In this document: piece after piece, positions 23,545 to 36,979 of the stretch | Layout: the number at the start of each line of letters is the position of its first letter | How positions within the stretch are numbered: position 1 is the stretch's first letter | Assembly (NCBI RefSeq): GCF_954871325.1 | Contig: NC_088776.1 | Coordinates: 32,598,508 to 32,662,507, forward strand | Length of the DNA stretch: 64,000 nucleotides | Direction: 5' to 3' | Origin: Gordionus sp. m RMFG-2023 | Taxonomy: Eukaryota > Nematomorpha > Gordioida > Chordodea > Parachordodidae | Notes under the pieces: model-generated | Database searches by the model: none | The model's input: only the letters and a program-made list of their open reading frames with translations | Told to the model about the DNA's origin: nothing | Program-made: the position numbers and the translations under genes

Positions 23545-23814
23545 CACTGGGCGAACTAATGGGCGGGCCTGCGAGCTGGTGAATTTAAAATATTTTTCGG
23601 GCAAAATGAGCATGACGGGCTTATATTTTTTAAAAAATTTATTTCATAATATCAACCAATCAGATAATTATTTAAACTTTTGGAGGGCGGGTTAAACATA
23701 TTATTTGAATTATTGCACGGGCAGGCGGATGAATTTTTTTCAAAAATCCATGAACGGGCAGATGGGAACTTTTTTAAAAATGGGCGGGCGTTCAGGCTAA
23801 ATATCCGCCCATTG
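23545..23814. mobile_element. GGGCGGGC-motif MITE
   Basis: The left end is CACTGGGCGAACTAATGGGC and the inverted right end is CAATGGGCGGATATTT. Between them gggcgggc-type islands recur about every 40 bp (gggcgggcctgcg, gacgggctt, gagggcgggtt, cacgggcaggcgg, aacgggcaga, atgggcgggcg). No coding capacity and no clear target duplication were seen. Confidence 0.5.
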
Positions 23815-23819
23815 TAGAT

Positions 23820-24495
23820 TATAATTAGTATATATTAAATAATATTTTTAAAAAATCATAAATTTTTCAAATCAGAATCAATTTTTTAAAAACTTTAAAT
23901 TTTACTAAGTAAATTTTCCCAAACTTTTCATATTTATTTTTGTATAATGTAATTAATAATTCATCGGGAATTGATTTACACATAATAATATAAAGTGGAA
24001 TTACCAAAAAGTTACTCGAACATGGAATAAAAGTTCAGTGATTTTATACCTATAAATGTATAAAGTAAAATAGTGTATATTATTATAAGTAAAATTCAAT
24101 ATTCAATAGATTTTTATTTATTTTATTGCAGTATCTTTTACATTAATATGATAAAGTTATATATTGTTATTCTTCTTGATTAATTATATTATTAGTATAT
24201 CTGATAAAAATGGGTAGCTTGTTTAAAGTGAGCATCATTTACTCATAATTTATCCAAGTATATCTTATTTGAACTATATAATATAATAATAAATAGGAAA
24301 TAATCTAAGAGCAAAATTGAGGAGAAAATTAGCTAGGCAAATTAATAGATAATTAACATCTTATACTGTTATACAATCACACAACACAAAAAATATATTT
24401 ATATATTTCCTTTAAATTTACCATCTATATTTATTTAAGATACTTGTATCTTTTGCTTAATTAGAGTTATATTGCACTGTGTTATTAAAAATAAA
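23820..24495. other. AT-rich spacer, nothing recognised
   Basis: I saw no gene or repeat with visible ends. Confidence 0.45.
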
Positions 24496-24581
24496 ATAGG
24501 AATAACTTCTTAATTCTTGGGCATATAACTTTAAATTTGGTGTGAAGATGAATTATTATATTTAATTTCTTACTAATATTC

Positions 24582-25224
24582 CTCGCCGGGGTGGCTTAAT
24601 AGGTTAGATGTATGCTAAGAAACAAAAGGACGCAGAGGATGCAGTTTCAATCCTGGTAAGGAGCTAAAAATTTTCGGGTTTTTCTTCGATGATGTATGGC
24701 TTTAGATATATGATATGATAAATTTCTGAGCTGAGAAATGCCACCCCGGTCATCGACAGGCTTGGACAGCCGGGTGCTAGGATACTTGTCCAATAAACCA
24801 AAAAAGACGGCCAGCTGAACTCGTGGGTCAGATGATAACGATTTCTTGGCCAGCTCTAGGATGATAAGTTTATTTTGTATTTTTATTTAAGGTTTAGTTA
24901 CAATGGACTTGATAACGATACACCGGAGGGAGATCCATCGGGATTGATACCAGTGGGAAATCAGGTTTGGGATATCTGTCGATTTGATAATTAAAAGTGA
25001 GGAATACTCAGGTTGGATATCTGGTCGATATTGATTTGATACACCAGTGGGGGAGATCACAATATACTTTGGCCTCGAAAATGATACACCGATGATCGAT
25101 ACAAATGAAATCGATCAAAAATACAAAGATAAAAATAGATAGCATGAGTAATAATATAATAGATAAGTGAAGGAGCTTACCACCAGAAAAGGTGAAAGCT
25201 ACAAAGGAAAATAAAAAACATTTT
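24582..25224 (+). mobile_element. SINE-like element sharing head and tail with the RTE-like LINE at 46306
   Basis: It lies inside the pogo-like copy between direct repeats ttactaatattc (24570-24581) and ttattaatattc (25225-25236), 11 of 12 bases identical. The first ~210 bp (from cgccggggtggcttaatagg to aggatacttgtccaataaac) match the 5' end of the LINE at 46306-46527. The last ~45 bp (gaaggagcttaccaccag, aaaaggtgaaagct, then an A-rich tail) match the LINE 3' end at about 49179-49226. About 380 bp in between are unrelated to the LINE and contain no conserved coding. It was therefore most likely moved by the LINE machinery. Confidence 0.8.
24586..24749 (+). promoter_or_regulatory. tRNA-like head with pol III A/B boxes and closing stem
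   Basis: An A-box-like TGGCTTAATAGG lies at 24592-24603 and a B-box-like GTTTCAATCC at 24644-24653, about 50 bp apart as in tRNA genes. CCGGGGTGGC at 24586-24595 is perfectly complementary to GCCACCCCGG at 24740-24749, so the head can be closed by a 10-bp stem. The B box departs from consensus at one position compared with the LINE copy. Confidence 0.55.
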
Positions 25225-25924
25225 TTATTAATATTCATCTTTTGAAGAACTTTTCCGGCTTGACATATTTTGTCAAAAAACCATTTTTTACTCCAAAATT
25301 ATAAAATCATCCTCTAGATTATTTTTGCTTTTAACAAAATGTATCAAGGCTCAGGATTTAAAGATTTGTATTTTACAGAATGTATATCACCTTGGGGTAA
25401 AGTGGATATGGGTAAAACAGTTATGTTCCGTCTTATAAGCCGTAAAAATATAATTTTTAAATATTGTATACATCATATAAAAATATATTTTTGTGCAAAG
25501 AGTAATTAATAAATAGTTTGTGATATTTGGAATAAAATTTTAAAAGGGGAAGAATATTTGATTTAAACTGGGCTATTTTTGATATAATTACATTCCGGTA
25601 TTTTATTGATTAGTTAATAATAAAATTGATAAATAGTTATCAGAATTGCAATATATTGTTAAATTAAACAATATAATTATGTTCAATTTCACCACTTTAC
25701 TACGATGCTTAGCAACTTTACCCTGGGTATGGGGTAAAATGGCAAAAATAGCACCCTTTACATAATTAATCACAGCTCCTAAAATATTATAAGTAGTGCT
25801 ACACCTTTTTTATTTATTTTGTAGATGAGGGATTTGACTACTTATAAATATATATGTTAATGTTTCAAAAGAGTATAGTAAAAATGAAAAATACCAATCG
25901 TTTACCCCGGTCTCCCTTACTTAA

Positions 25925-28900
25925 ATGACCACTTTATGGATAAATGTACGAATAAATTATAGTAATGTTATTTAAAAAAAACTTGGTTAATTATCTTTAC
26001 CCAGGTAAAAATAAAATTATTGTTATCATTTTTTTGTATCTAATAAATTAACCATCAAAAAAAAATAATATTCATTCATATTATTGATATATTATAATAA
26101 AAAACATTATAATTTATGTATAATAATAAAGATACAAATTTAAAGAATGTAAATAAAAGTTTATTTACAAAATTTCAATTTTTTAAAAAAAAAATTTATT
26201 AAATTTTAATGAAGATTTTTTTAAAATTTTCTCCATTTATAAGATAATAATTTAACCCTTTTTCCAAAAGATTACAAATAATTTAGTAAAGATAATATTA
26301 TTACCTATAAAATTTATTACCATTAAAATTTACCTATAATTAAAACTAATAATTATGAGTATCATATATAATATATTATCGAATAATTATTTTATCACAA
26401 GGGGAAAAATCTGCCGCTTAACTTATCTGATGACATCAAATTAAGTATTTCGTGAAAAAGAAGAAAACGTGATCGTAAATTTTATTCTATTCTAATTCAT
26501 AAACGGATTGAATTTATCATTATAAATCTGTTATTTATAAACGGAAAAAAGCGCTATTTTAAGGGTACATTTATATATATTTTTTGTTTATATAGTATTT
26601 ATGCATTTTCCTATATAAAATCTGACCACTTTTTATCGGTTAAAATTAGAGAAATCTTCCCTTCCCAAGCTTTTAACAATGCACTTGTAATAGAATTTTA
26701 GTTAAAATTTGTTCAAATCACTAAGGTGATCTATCAATAGCTTTAACTGGTATAAAGTGTATAGTGAATTTTTTTATAAACTTCTGATTTATTGGATTAA
26801 TATGGCACCCTTAAGATCCCTAATTTTTATCAATAATTTACAAATAGTATTTTCAAAACTAGTCAATCATGTTCAAAATTATTCATCTTATTTAAACTCT
26901 ACCAACTGGGTACATGGCCCCATTTGCAATTTATATTATAAAACTTACGGGTTCATTTTCTTGAGCTTAATTTTTATTAATTATGTTCATAAAACTTCCT
27001 CAAGAATAAGTGTACAAAATTATTGCAAAAATTCCGCTGGAAACATAATCAAAATAGATGAATTTCACTACTGCCAAAAAGGGTTCAATGTTATTTAAAA
27101 TTAATTTAGATTGGAAAATTTTTATATCCAAAAATGAAAATTAAGAGGGCATTTAAACGCGTTTTCAGTTGGCAAAATGACTAAAAAAATATTGGTCATA
27201 AAAATCCAGGTCCAATCCGAATAGCTTCTTAAGAATGTAATTCTTGGGCGTCTTTATTTTTATAGTTTCTTCGAATATGTAGATAGACGAAAGAAGGTGA
27301 GAACATTTACTAAATAGTGTGAAATAAATACTGCTAAATTCAAACATTTTACCTACTCTAATAGGTATTTGACATGCCTCTGGAATCTAAAGAATATAAA
27401 TAATAAAAAAGCTAGTTGTACTATGCCTACTATATTATACATAAAAACATGAACAAAAAAGCATAATGAACATATATAGTATCCCACATTTAAAAAAAAA
27501 GATTTATTGTTTTATATGAGAGTCCATTGGAACTAGTTAGTAAGCAATATAATATTTCGGCAAGGTACGGGTTAATCTTTTACCCTTACTATCTAAAATG
27601 GATTTGAGACTTGTAAGAATTTGAACTTAGAAAAAAAATTTAAAAGCAAAAACTAATATAATGAAGGGAGTTCCAGAAAAAAATGTACTTTTATATATCA
27701 TAATTTTTAAATTATTGTGTGGGTTGTATTATAGCAAATTTTTTTTCACACCAGTATATTTTATTTCAATTGCAACTACACTAGATATAATTTTGTTTAT
27801 GTAATATATGTTCAAGATAATGATGCTATTGTATTTTTTTAATTAAATTATACGATATACTACAATAAGAAGAATGGTTTAAAAATTTTTTCACTAATTT
27901 ATTAATCGGGGAAATTTAAACCATGATTACTACTTTTTTAAGCAAAATTAATGAAAATGTTATAATCAATTATTTTTATTAAAAATTTAATAAATTGTTA
28001 TCATTTTTTATTCATGTTACATTTCGGGGTTATTCATGAAATTAGTGACTCTAAAATATAAGAGACCTCCTAGGGGGGGGGGGTTGAAATTATATTTTAA
28101 ATTATATAAATTAAATTACATAATCCTTTTTTATATATTTATTTAGAAGTATTATATAAGATTTAACACTGAGCTGGAAAATTTTTATCAATTTATAAAA
28201 GATTCGATTTCTGCCAGGGAAATTTTCTTCAACAGGGCTATAAAAAATTTATTGAGGAGGGCACTGAGGGAATGAATAGTTTTTTTGGCATTTCGCTCGG
28301 ATTGCATATTTGAATCATTTTTTGTCATTTTATAAATAAAAATAGGCAATGTATAAAAAATAGATATTTGGTAATTGAGAAAATTAGATAATATTAATCA
28401 GAGTTTCTAAAATCACACAACATTTTAAATTCTAAATATGTTAGTGTCAGTGTATTTTGAGTATGACTTTACCAGAAGAGTGTATTCCATCATGTTTAGA
28501 AACACCTTGATTTTTAAAAAAATGTATACATGAACTTCTAAATTTATTATAATTTATACTAGTTTTTCCATAGGATTTTTATATAAATTTTAAATGACTA
28601 AAAGTTAACGATACAATTGTCTGGAACACAGAGGGTAGGTATTCTTAACATGCTAAAATTCATTTCCGATATAATCAGATTTAAAATTTAAAAAACACAC
28701 TCAAAAAATGATTTAAAGTTGAAAAATGTTAAAAAAACATTGACGCTAACATTCATTTTTATTGTAATTGGTTCGGAATGCCAGGTTCTGGTTACGATTT
28801 TTAGATTCGTCTCCGTTTAGAGGGTTCTGGTTAAGATTCCAAACTTTGGTTAAAACAATACCAGTTGGCTAAAAATAAAATGGGATAGAATTCCTAAGCA

Positions 28901-31900
28901 CAAACTTTTTGAGTATACAATAAATTAAATTTTTTACCTTGTAATATATATATTTCATCTTATATTTGAATAAAAAAATTTTTTTGATTTTTAAATTGAA
29001 AAATGTGTTATCACCTTTGTTTGTCCAATTTATAGATAATGCTACCATCAAATTTAGATAGTAGCCATTGCTTACAGATTTTTATTTAGAGATGAAATTT
29101 TTTTTTTAGTTAATGTTACCATTATTTTTAGGTAAAGATTTAATTATGTTTGACTTGTTATTTTGACATTAATAAGAAGATCAAGTTTCCATTTAAATAT
29201 ATGCATTCACTTTTTGGTAATAATATAATTTTTCTAAATTTTGACATTAATACTTAAAAAATTAGGTATTCATTAAAGTATATGCCTTTAGTAATTATAT
29301 TTACAGTTTGTAAATAAGCAACTTTTAAAAAGGTTTATATTACAGCAATACTCTAACTAAACCTCTCAGGAATCAAATCATTTATTTTAAATAAATAAAT
29401 AATATACGAATTTTATATTAATTTTTCGAATAGAAGATTTTTAATTTATGTTATTCGCAATCGGCGTGAGAGTTTATTAATGTATTATTCTAAACGATAA
29501 TAAATTTTATTTCAATATTTATAAATAACTATTTGTAAATTAGAATCTTGCAAATTAAATTTTCTGAACACGGGCCCGATTCCAATTTTTAGTTTTTTCA
29601 ACCTCTATTCTGTTTAAACTTTTAAGCAAGAGGCGTCCGAAAATTTTAATTGAAATATATAAATTATATGCAATTAAAATCCCTAATTGCTTCATCCTAA
29701 TCACAGTAAAATTGTGATTATCGTTTATTCTAGTTTCCTTTTTTTTGTTCAGCCAGATTTTTTATTGACTATTTGAATCAGATTCTGACCCGGCGCAATA
29801 ATTTAATTTTTATTAGATTATTTCGAATAACAAATATTAAGCATAATTTTAAATGTAGGTATACATAAATAAAAAAATGAACATTTAAGCTAAAAAAGTT
29901 ATATATTATGAAATTTTAAATTTTTTAAAAATTATAGATTGTAGTGAACCAAGTCTTTTAATGATAATAAATATAATTTTTATGATCAATAAGATAAAGA
30001 TAATATTTTTTTGAGTGAATTTTTTTATAAAAGTCTTCACTTGGTGTTCCTTGGAATTTTAAACCAATTCTATATAAATATGAATAGATATTCGAATTAC
30101 TTGAAATCAATGAATACAAACACATTATTTCATATTTAAAAAGACGAATAAAATTTACTAATACGATTCTAAGAAATCTATACCGTACCAATAATTGAAC
30201 TGATAATTCATTATTTTTCAATCTAATTTTTGAAACTGCATAAAATTTTGGTTATGAAAAAGTTTGTATCAAGTTCAAGTATATTGTCAAGATCAAGTTC
30301 ACTTGTTCCGCTTAGCATGAAACCCATTTGATTTACGCTTAAAATATTTGTTCCATTATTTAATTTAAAGAATTTCTCAATATTTGTAAACTACATTTCC
30401 ATCGAATTTAACTTTTACTAAATTAGTTAAGTGATTTGAGGTGTAAATACTTTTTCCATTTTCTATAAAAAGATATTATTTAATTCAGACAGGTTGGAAA
30501 ATTATTTTTATATTTCTAATAAAACTGGGAAACCTTTTATCTGCCTTAAAATTTTAAAACCTTTTGCATACCAAAAATCAACTATAAGCTTACTTTCACA
30601 TGAATGGCTGATATGAAAGGTTTATTGATTCTATTATTATTCAGATAATGAGTGCTTTAATTAATCGACAATTTTAAAACAAAAATTGATGACCTTAGCC
30701 TTGGACTGTTTAAATAAATAAATACTTTTTAAAAAATCAATTATAATAATCATCGGCTAAAAAATTGATGTCTTTATTTTTTTTTCTTATAATAATATTC
30801 ATTTAGTTCGAATTTTTTTTCAATTAGTTGTTGATTTTAATTGTTGTATTGTAAAAACATATGGATGAAACAAGGACACATTTTTTGTTTTAATTTTATA
30901 AAATAATTGTAATTTTTGGATATGATGACTTGCATACAAATTGTAGCAGTTACAAAAAGTTAATTATATAAAATAATAGAATGGTGAAAAGATCTTGGTT
31001 AATTAGACATTTTAATATAATAAATCAAATCTATGTTACTAATTTATTTTAAAAACTAGAGCTCATTATTTCTAGTTCAATTCGATCGAATTCAGTACGA
31101 TAGGAATCGGGCGACATTTTCCATGACTCAATCTAGATGGACTTTGATTTTATAATTTGTATTTGTTCCTCAGCTAAATTTAAAATTATTTTCAAGAAAA
31201 ATACTAAAATAAATAAAAATTTAGTTTTCTTAGGGGCTTGTAAATTTTTCTTTCTTAAATAATCGCACTTTCTCTTCAGTCCCAAACCCAAAAATGATAT
31301 CTCGGATCGGACAAATATCAAGGAGTAAATGTTAGTTTTAATAAAAAAATACAATTATAATTTCTTTTACTTATATTAAATTCTCAGACCAATAATTTTT
31401 AAACTGGCAAAATCAAAGTTGTGATTTTTTTTGAGATTACTCATTCTAAAAACATTTCCACTCATATTTAAAACGTTTAATAACAAACAGTTTTATATTT
31501 TAAATGTATTCATTTCATATATTATAGCTTTAAAATCATCAAGCGATTAAAAAAAAATAATACCAATTGTTAGAAAATTAATAAAACAATTTCTTATTAT
31601 TATAATATTTATCATGCTTTTAGTCTTTTAAATTGAAATTCGTATAATGTCATATTATGCCGTAAATTTATATTGAAAAAAAAAATTGAAGGTAAAAAAG
31701 TATTTTTTTTATAAAAAGGTGGCACCTTTAACATTTTAACGATTCATTTGACATTATTGAATTATTTTTACTTTTTAACATTTATGTATATTTTTTAAAT
31801 ATAAAATAAGAACATGTTAATTAAAGAAGAAGATTGAATAATAAATAATAGTATATATTTTTATTTTTGAGGCGTTTTAAAAAAATTTTTTAAACTTAAT

Positions 31901-34900
31901 TTGATTAAAAAAAAGGTAAATAATCTTTTTCTTCTAACACATTATGTGATTTTTAAACGAGTGTACACTATAGGGTAAAAAGTAAATAATATTAAAAAAA
32001 AGATCTAAATGATCGAAATAGGAATATAAATCTTTATATTATTAAAAAAATTTGAATTTCAATTTTTAAAAATTTTATATGTCGTTATCGTTAAGCGATG
32101 ATCATCACATCACCGTACTTACGATAACTAGGCCTAGCTTTCAGGCTGCCGAGCCAGGACCATCATTTTTTGGTTTTTTTAAATATAGTCTTTGTCAAAA
32201 TGATAATATTCCTAAAATACCCCTAACGATTTGAGTCCTGAAGGACTGGGTGGGCATTAATATAATAATTAAATTATAGGGCCGGCCCTTGTTTCGCAAA
32301 AATATTATTTAGCTATCTCTATTTGGCCTGATTTAAATATCACAACTATAAACTAAATGAATTAGGAAAATGCAAAATATAAATATTTCATATGTATTTT
32401 TATATTATATTTTGTAGTAGAAATAATATCAAAGTTATCTCAATATTTATATTAATGCATAACATTAAAATAGAGGATAAAATTATATTTTGAGTTTGAG
32501 GGGCTATGGACCGATTTTGCAGATTTATAATTCCGATAGAATTTTAATAAATACAGCTATGTCTGAGATTTTGAAATAAAAAATTATAACTCCAGCACGA
32601 TGTGTTAGCAAAAAGCTTAATATCGGAACTTATTCATATTTTTAATAAAAATAAAAATAGGCTGAAGAAGAACGTGGGATATTTAGAATTAAAATATGTA
32701 AACTAATCTACTATAAATCACCTTTTCCACCTTATATTTGAATTAAAAATATATTAATTTTTTAACAACCTCCTACTTATACTTGATCGAAATAATTCAC
32801 TCACTTAACAAAAAACAGGACACGAAAACCTTTTTTACCATCTTTTGATCCTTTACAATTTTATCTTTATGCTTGCAACCACCTTTACGAAATCTAATAT
32901 TAATTATTTTTTAAATTAAATTTATTTTTTAACTAGTTATTTTTTCTTAGCAATGTCATTAACTCATATGACATGCATGATAGCTAAGAATATAAAACAC
33001 ACCGCCCTGATTTAACTTATAATCTTATTATATTTTTATTTATCGTGTAAAATATATACTATATAAAATTATCTTTCTTTATTTTGTTCAAATTTATGAT
33101 AAAAAGATTACAAATTTAAATTCTTTATCTTTTGACAGTCAAAATGACTTTATGAATATTTGAAAAAATGTCTTTCATTTGTAAAACAAATTATATCTTT
33201 CTGGGAAATACAAAACTAAAATCAAATGAACAATTTATAGTTAAAAAAATTGCTTATTTATATATTATTAATTCGCGACAAATTTTACAAAGAAAAGAAA
33301 AATAATTTATAAATAATGAATATTTTGTTTAAAAACAACCATAAATATTAAACGTTACCTATAAATTAAATAATCCCTTTAGATTACATTCATCATTAAT
33401 TCAAAATGTTCAATATTTATCCTATAATTAATTATTACAATATAATTTTAATTTCATTTTAAAATACATGTTTTTAAAATATATTGATAATCTTAATGTA
33501 TATTAATGATTCACCCAAGAATATATAAGTCATATTTTAGTTTTTAATCTTTTTTTAAAGTAATTCTATGATACATAACATTACGAAATTTTAAATACAA
33601 TTAATCATATTTTCTTACCTAATCTTTAACATTCTTCTTTTTAATACATTTTTAAAAATATATATTTAATAAATTTTAAGTTAATTTTTTATAGTAGGCA
33701 TTTTAATTTGGGAAGACACTTCTATTAAAACCTGATATACAATTGTTTAGTGATGCATATTTAATCTGTTAATACAATATATTGATTTTATATAAAATAT
33801 TAGGAAAAGGATTTTATGCTAAATTATTATCATTTTTTGTTTAATCCCATTTTTTATTTAATTCCATTTCTTATGTAATAATCTTTTAATTATTTCATTT
33901 TATAAAAACTTGTAGCGTATAGAACGACATCAAATTCGGCTTTGATTATCTATAGCCTTAACTTTTTTTGACCAGGTTTTGTCTATATTGAGATATATAG
34001 AACAATATTCTTTTTTAATTCAAATATAACACAATTCTTTGCATAATGAGATGAGATTTAAATCGTTAGAGAAGATCAAGTCTAATTGTTCACCTTTTCC
34101 GGAAAGTTTTTTAAACTAGAAATTAGCATAGGTTCCATGACCCATACCGGGCAGGTCTTTTCTAAATTTTTATGATTCACATGTTAAATTTCGGCTCAAT
34201 TTACAGGTTCATGATGTAGAAAATCTACTAACATTGAGGAGCAAGTTAATTTATTTATGCACTCTTCAAAGTTGAGTTATATCTAAAAAAAAAACAAGGC
34301 TACGTTAATAGCAAATAACTTGGTTTATCATTTTCTAACTGAAGAAATGGCCAAAAATCGTACAATTATCCAACAATGTGTATTAGTCGGGATATCCATT
34401 GACTGTTTTATACCTTTTCGATGGGCGCTAATACTGATTAAATCATTGAAAAAATAGTCAATTATCAAGGAGATCACATATTTTATCTTAAATACATTGC
34501 TGTTTTATATAAATATAATATATCTTAGCATTTTTGTGCATTAATTTTCAACATATTATTATTTTTTAATATCGTTTTTTTTCATATTCAAAGTTCTTAT
34601 AAATTTTTATATACATTAATGCTCAAAAAATTAATTTTTCTTAGAATATTTTTTTAAGCACACATAATTGATTCATGATTTCAAAATTGGCGAAACCTAG
34701 TTTTAGCCGAAATATATCCTACATTTTCATAGTCACTAGTCTTAATAAATTTACCAAATTGTAGATGTTCCATAACTACAAGATAAATTTTAATTTTTTT
34801 AGCCCCTCCAAAGCAAACTCTTGGCTATGCGCATGTATGTATCTAACAAATATAGCATCCATAATTTAGTTGTGAAGACGCTATAAGTAGTGATACAAAA

Positions 34901-34915
34901 TCGCTCCAATCCCGT
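25925..34915. other. Long gene-poor AT-rich region
   Basis: Nothing in this ~9 kb could be assigned with confidence. Minor marks are a G run at 28070 and a GC-richer patch at 32100-32290 containing gccgagccaggaccatc and tagggccggccctt. Near 29573 and 29790 are two islands (gggcccgattcc and gacccggcgc) that may be remains of a GC-island MITE. One minus-strand reading frame near 27.2 kb looks slightly coding-like and is listed separately. Confidence 0.35.
27165..27347 (-). CDS. Unrecognised short reading frame, possibly an isolated exon
   Basis: The 60-codon minus-strand frame includes EETIKIKTPKNYILKKLFGL and then DLDFYDQYFF. Its codons are less A/T-only than the surroundings, with charged and hydrophobic residues alternating as in folded proteins. 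I recognise no family and no neighbouring exon, and splice sites are not compelling. It may be a chance frame or an old transposon piece. Confidence 0.15.
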   Translation of the reverse strand: MFEFSSIYFTLFSKCSHLLSSIYIFEETIKIKTPKNYILKKLFGLDLDFYDQYFFSHFAN

Positions 34916-34920
34916 CGTCT

Positions 34921-35106
34921 CAGTCTTAGAGCCGAAAAATCGACTCAACCTTGAAGTTCGAGCTGAAAAAAATTGGCTCAACCTTAGAGTGCGAGCCAAA
35001 AAATCATACTTGGAGCTAGAGCCGAAAAAAATGGGTTCAGCCTTGGAGTGCTAGCCAAAAATTGGGATAGCCTTAGAGCTCGAAAAATCGACTCAGCATT
35101 GGAGTA
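34921..35106. repeat. Degenerate minisatellite, unit about 36 bp
   Basis: About five imperfect units contain gagccgaaaaa, tcggctcaacc or close variants, and ttggagtgcgagcc. Each unit is itself partly palindromic (gagccgaaaaaatcggctc), so single strands could form hairpins. Flanks contain oppositely facing transposon-end-like strings (tatgcgcatg at about 34830; aatggcgtaaccaagattt at about 35153). Confidence 0.65.
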
Positions 35107-35114
35107 ACAAATAA

Positions 35115-36975
35115 TGGCAATAGTAGATATTTTTGCTCTTGAATCTGGAACCCAATGGCGTAACCAAGATTTATCCATAGGGTCTTTCCTTTCCTCATTG
35201 ATTTTTCCGTGATTATCTTTATATCTTCTCCATTAGAGTTGGCTGAATTTGAATCCCTAATTCAAAAATATATCATGTTTTGTGCTTTATTAGTGTTTGA
35301 CTTTAACCAGTATAGTAGCCAGCATAAATGAAATAATTATTAGCAAAATTTTGACAAATCTTATATTAAAAAGCGACTGAAAGCATTATTCTGAAAATTG
35401 GGTTATAGAAGTATCTGGTAAGCTACTTTTAAAAAAATAGCTATTCGCGTGCACTTTTTTTGAAAAGTAGCTTTAAAGTGTGCGCTACTTTTGAAAGTAA
35501 TGTTAACACTGATATTCAACAAGATATATAAGCAATATATTTAGTGTATATAGCGTTATTAATAACTTAACACATTTATTTTAATTTGAATCATGTAATT
35601 TAACGACAATAATCCTTCATTTTTAAATTTTAAAGCTGCAACGAAATACTTTAAGAGTATTTTGCCTCAGATAAATAATTCTTTATATATCTTATAAAAA
35701 ATTCAGTTTAGTATGAATCTATTTTATAAATTTAAAAAAAATATGCATGGCTAGTTTTACCTAAAAAAAATTTTAAAATTATGATCAAACAGTTTTGAAA
35801 AAAAAATTAGGTAAATTACAACGCATTGCCTAATTAAAGTGTCACAATTATTGAAAAATATACATTACATAGAGTTTGGAACAGGAACGAAAAATCTTCT
35901 AAGAAAAACCGAAGCCCTAATCCATCTCGCCCCGAACATAATTACAAACAATTTAAAAAATTTAACATTGTAAAAAGATCAATAAATGAAATTATATATC
36001 CTTATTTACTAAACAATTAAATTAACTCCCATTAACCTATGATTAGAATTGTCCAAAGAGATAAAAGTTTCACCTTTGACTTCGATTATAAATTTTTAAA
36101 AACAAAAATATTCATTTATAATCTAGAAAAAAATTAAAGCCATTTTTACAATTTTAGGAAATTATAAAGTCATTCATTAAAATTTCTAAGGTGTACAACA
36201 TTTTTTTTAAAAAAAAACAGTTATTGTATTGTAATTTTTTTAGTATAATAATTTTACTATTAAACATATTTGGAAAACAACAATTTCAATAGAACAATTA
36301 CAAGAAGCTATTACCTCATTCTTATATCTGATGATTAATATTTAAAAAAATTGAATTTTATTAAAAAGATAAGAGAACGAAAGTTTAAGTTGATTAACAA
36401 TTTTGATTAATAATATTTTTAGAATGGAGCCAAAACCAGAGCAAATCAAAGAGCCTTGAAGAAATAGCTACTCTTAAAAATCTTAGAACAGTAGAACCCA
36501 CTTTAATAATTTCTATAAATACATATCTGTGTCGTGGGTCGGCTTAAATACTTATTTCCTTTTTAGTATAGGCTAAAATGCTCTTGAACCAGGATACCCT
36601 ATTTTGGTTTGTTTTAAATATTTAGTGGCATTGTTATTTTTCGTATCTTATTCTCTCTTTTGTGGGTTTCTTCTTTATTTTTCGTTTATTTAAAAAAATA
36701 ATTTTCTTATGTTTTTCTGACTATTTAGTATTGAGCCGATCTAGGTAGGACACGATCTATCTATATTTTCAAAATTTTGAACGATTTCTTTTATGTGAAC
36801 CCAAAACCTATTTTTTTAAATGCCCAGTAAATGAAAGAATATCTTAAACTGGAAACCCTTTTTGACCCAGGTTCTTTTATATAAACATTGATAAGTGAGC
36901 ATTGAACCTGTCTTGTTTAGGCCAATTTAAATAAATCACACTAAAAAATAAAATCACTAGATAGAATATGTACTT
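35115..36975. other. AT-rich spacer with one dispersed-repeat fragment
   Basis: At 35420-35510, gctactttt/aaaagtagc motifs occur in both orientations and resemble about 41995-42060. This is probably a small inverted-repeat element. No gene was recognised in the remainder. Confidence 0.4.
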
Positions 36976-36979
36976 TATA

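Larger units (their letters stand above)
24500..25917 (+). mobile_element. Pogo-like element, copy 2, interrupted by a SINE-like insertion
   Basis: The segment at about 24505-24581 aligns with the reverse complement of about 1965-1880 of copy 1, both containing aaatttggtgtgaagatg. The match resumes at about 25237 after the insertion, with tattttgtcaaaaaac at about 25267. The internal motif ggggtaaagtgg..gggtaaaacagttatg (about 25395-25425) and the terminal repeat ttaccccggtctccct (to 25917, followed by TA) match copy 1. The left terminal repeat is missing. No transposase coding remains. Confidence 0.7.

Noticed and set aside
26757-27098. 113-codon plus-strand frame
   Set aside because: The length is notable, but composition is hydrophobic/AT-driven with no motif, no neighbours and no convincing splice sites. 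The GTG-type start is also unsupported.
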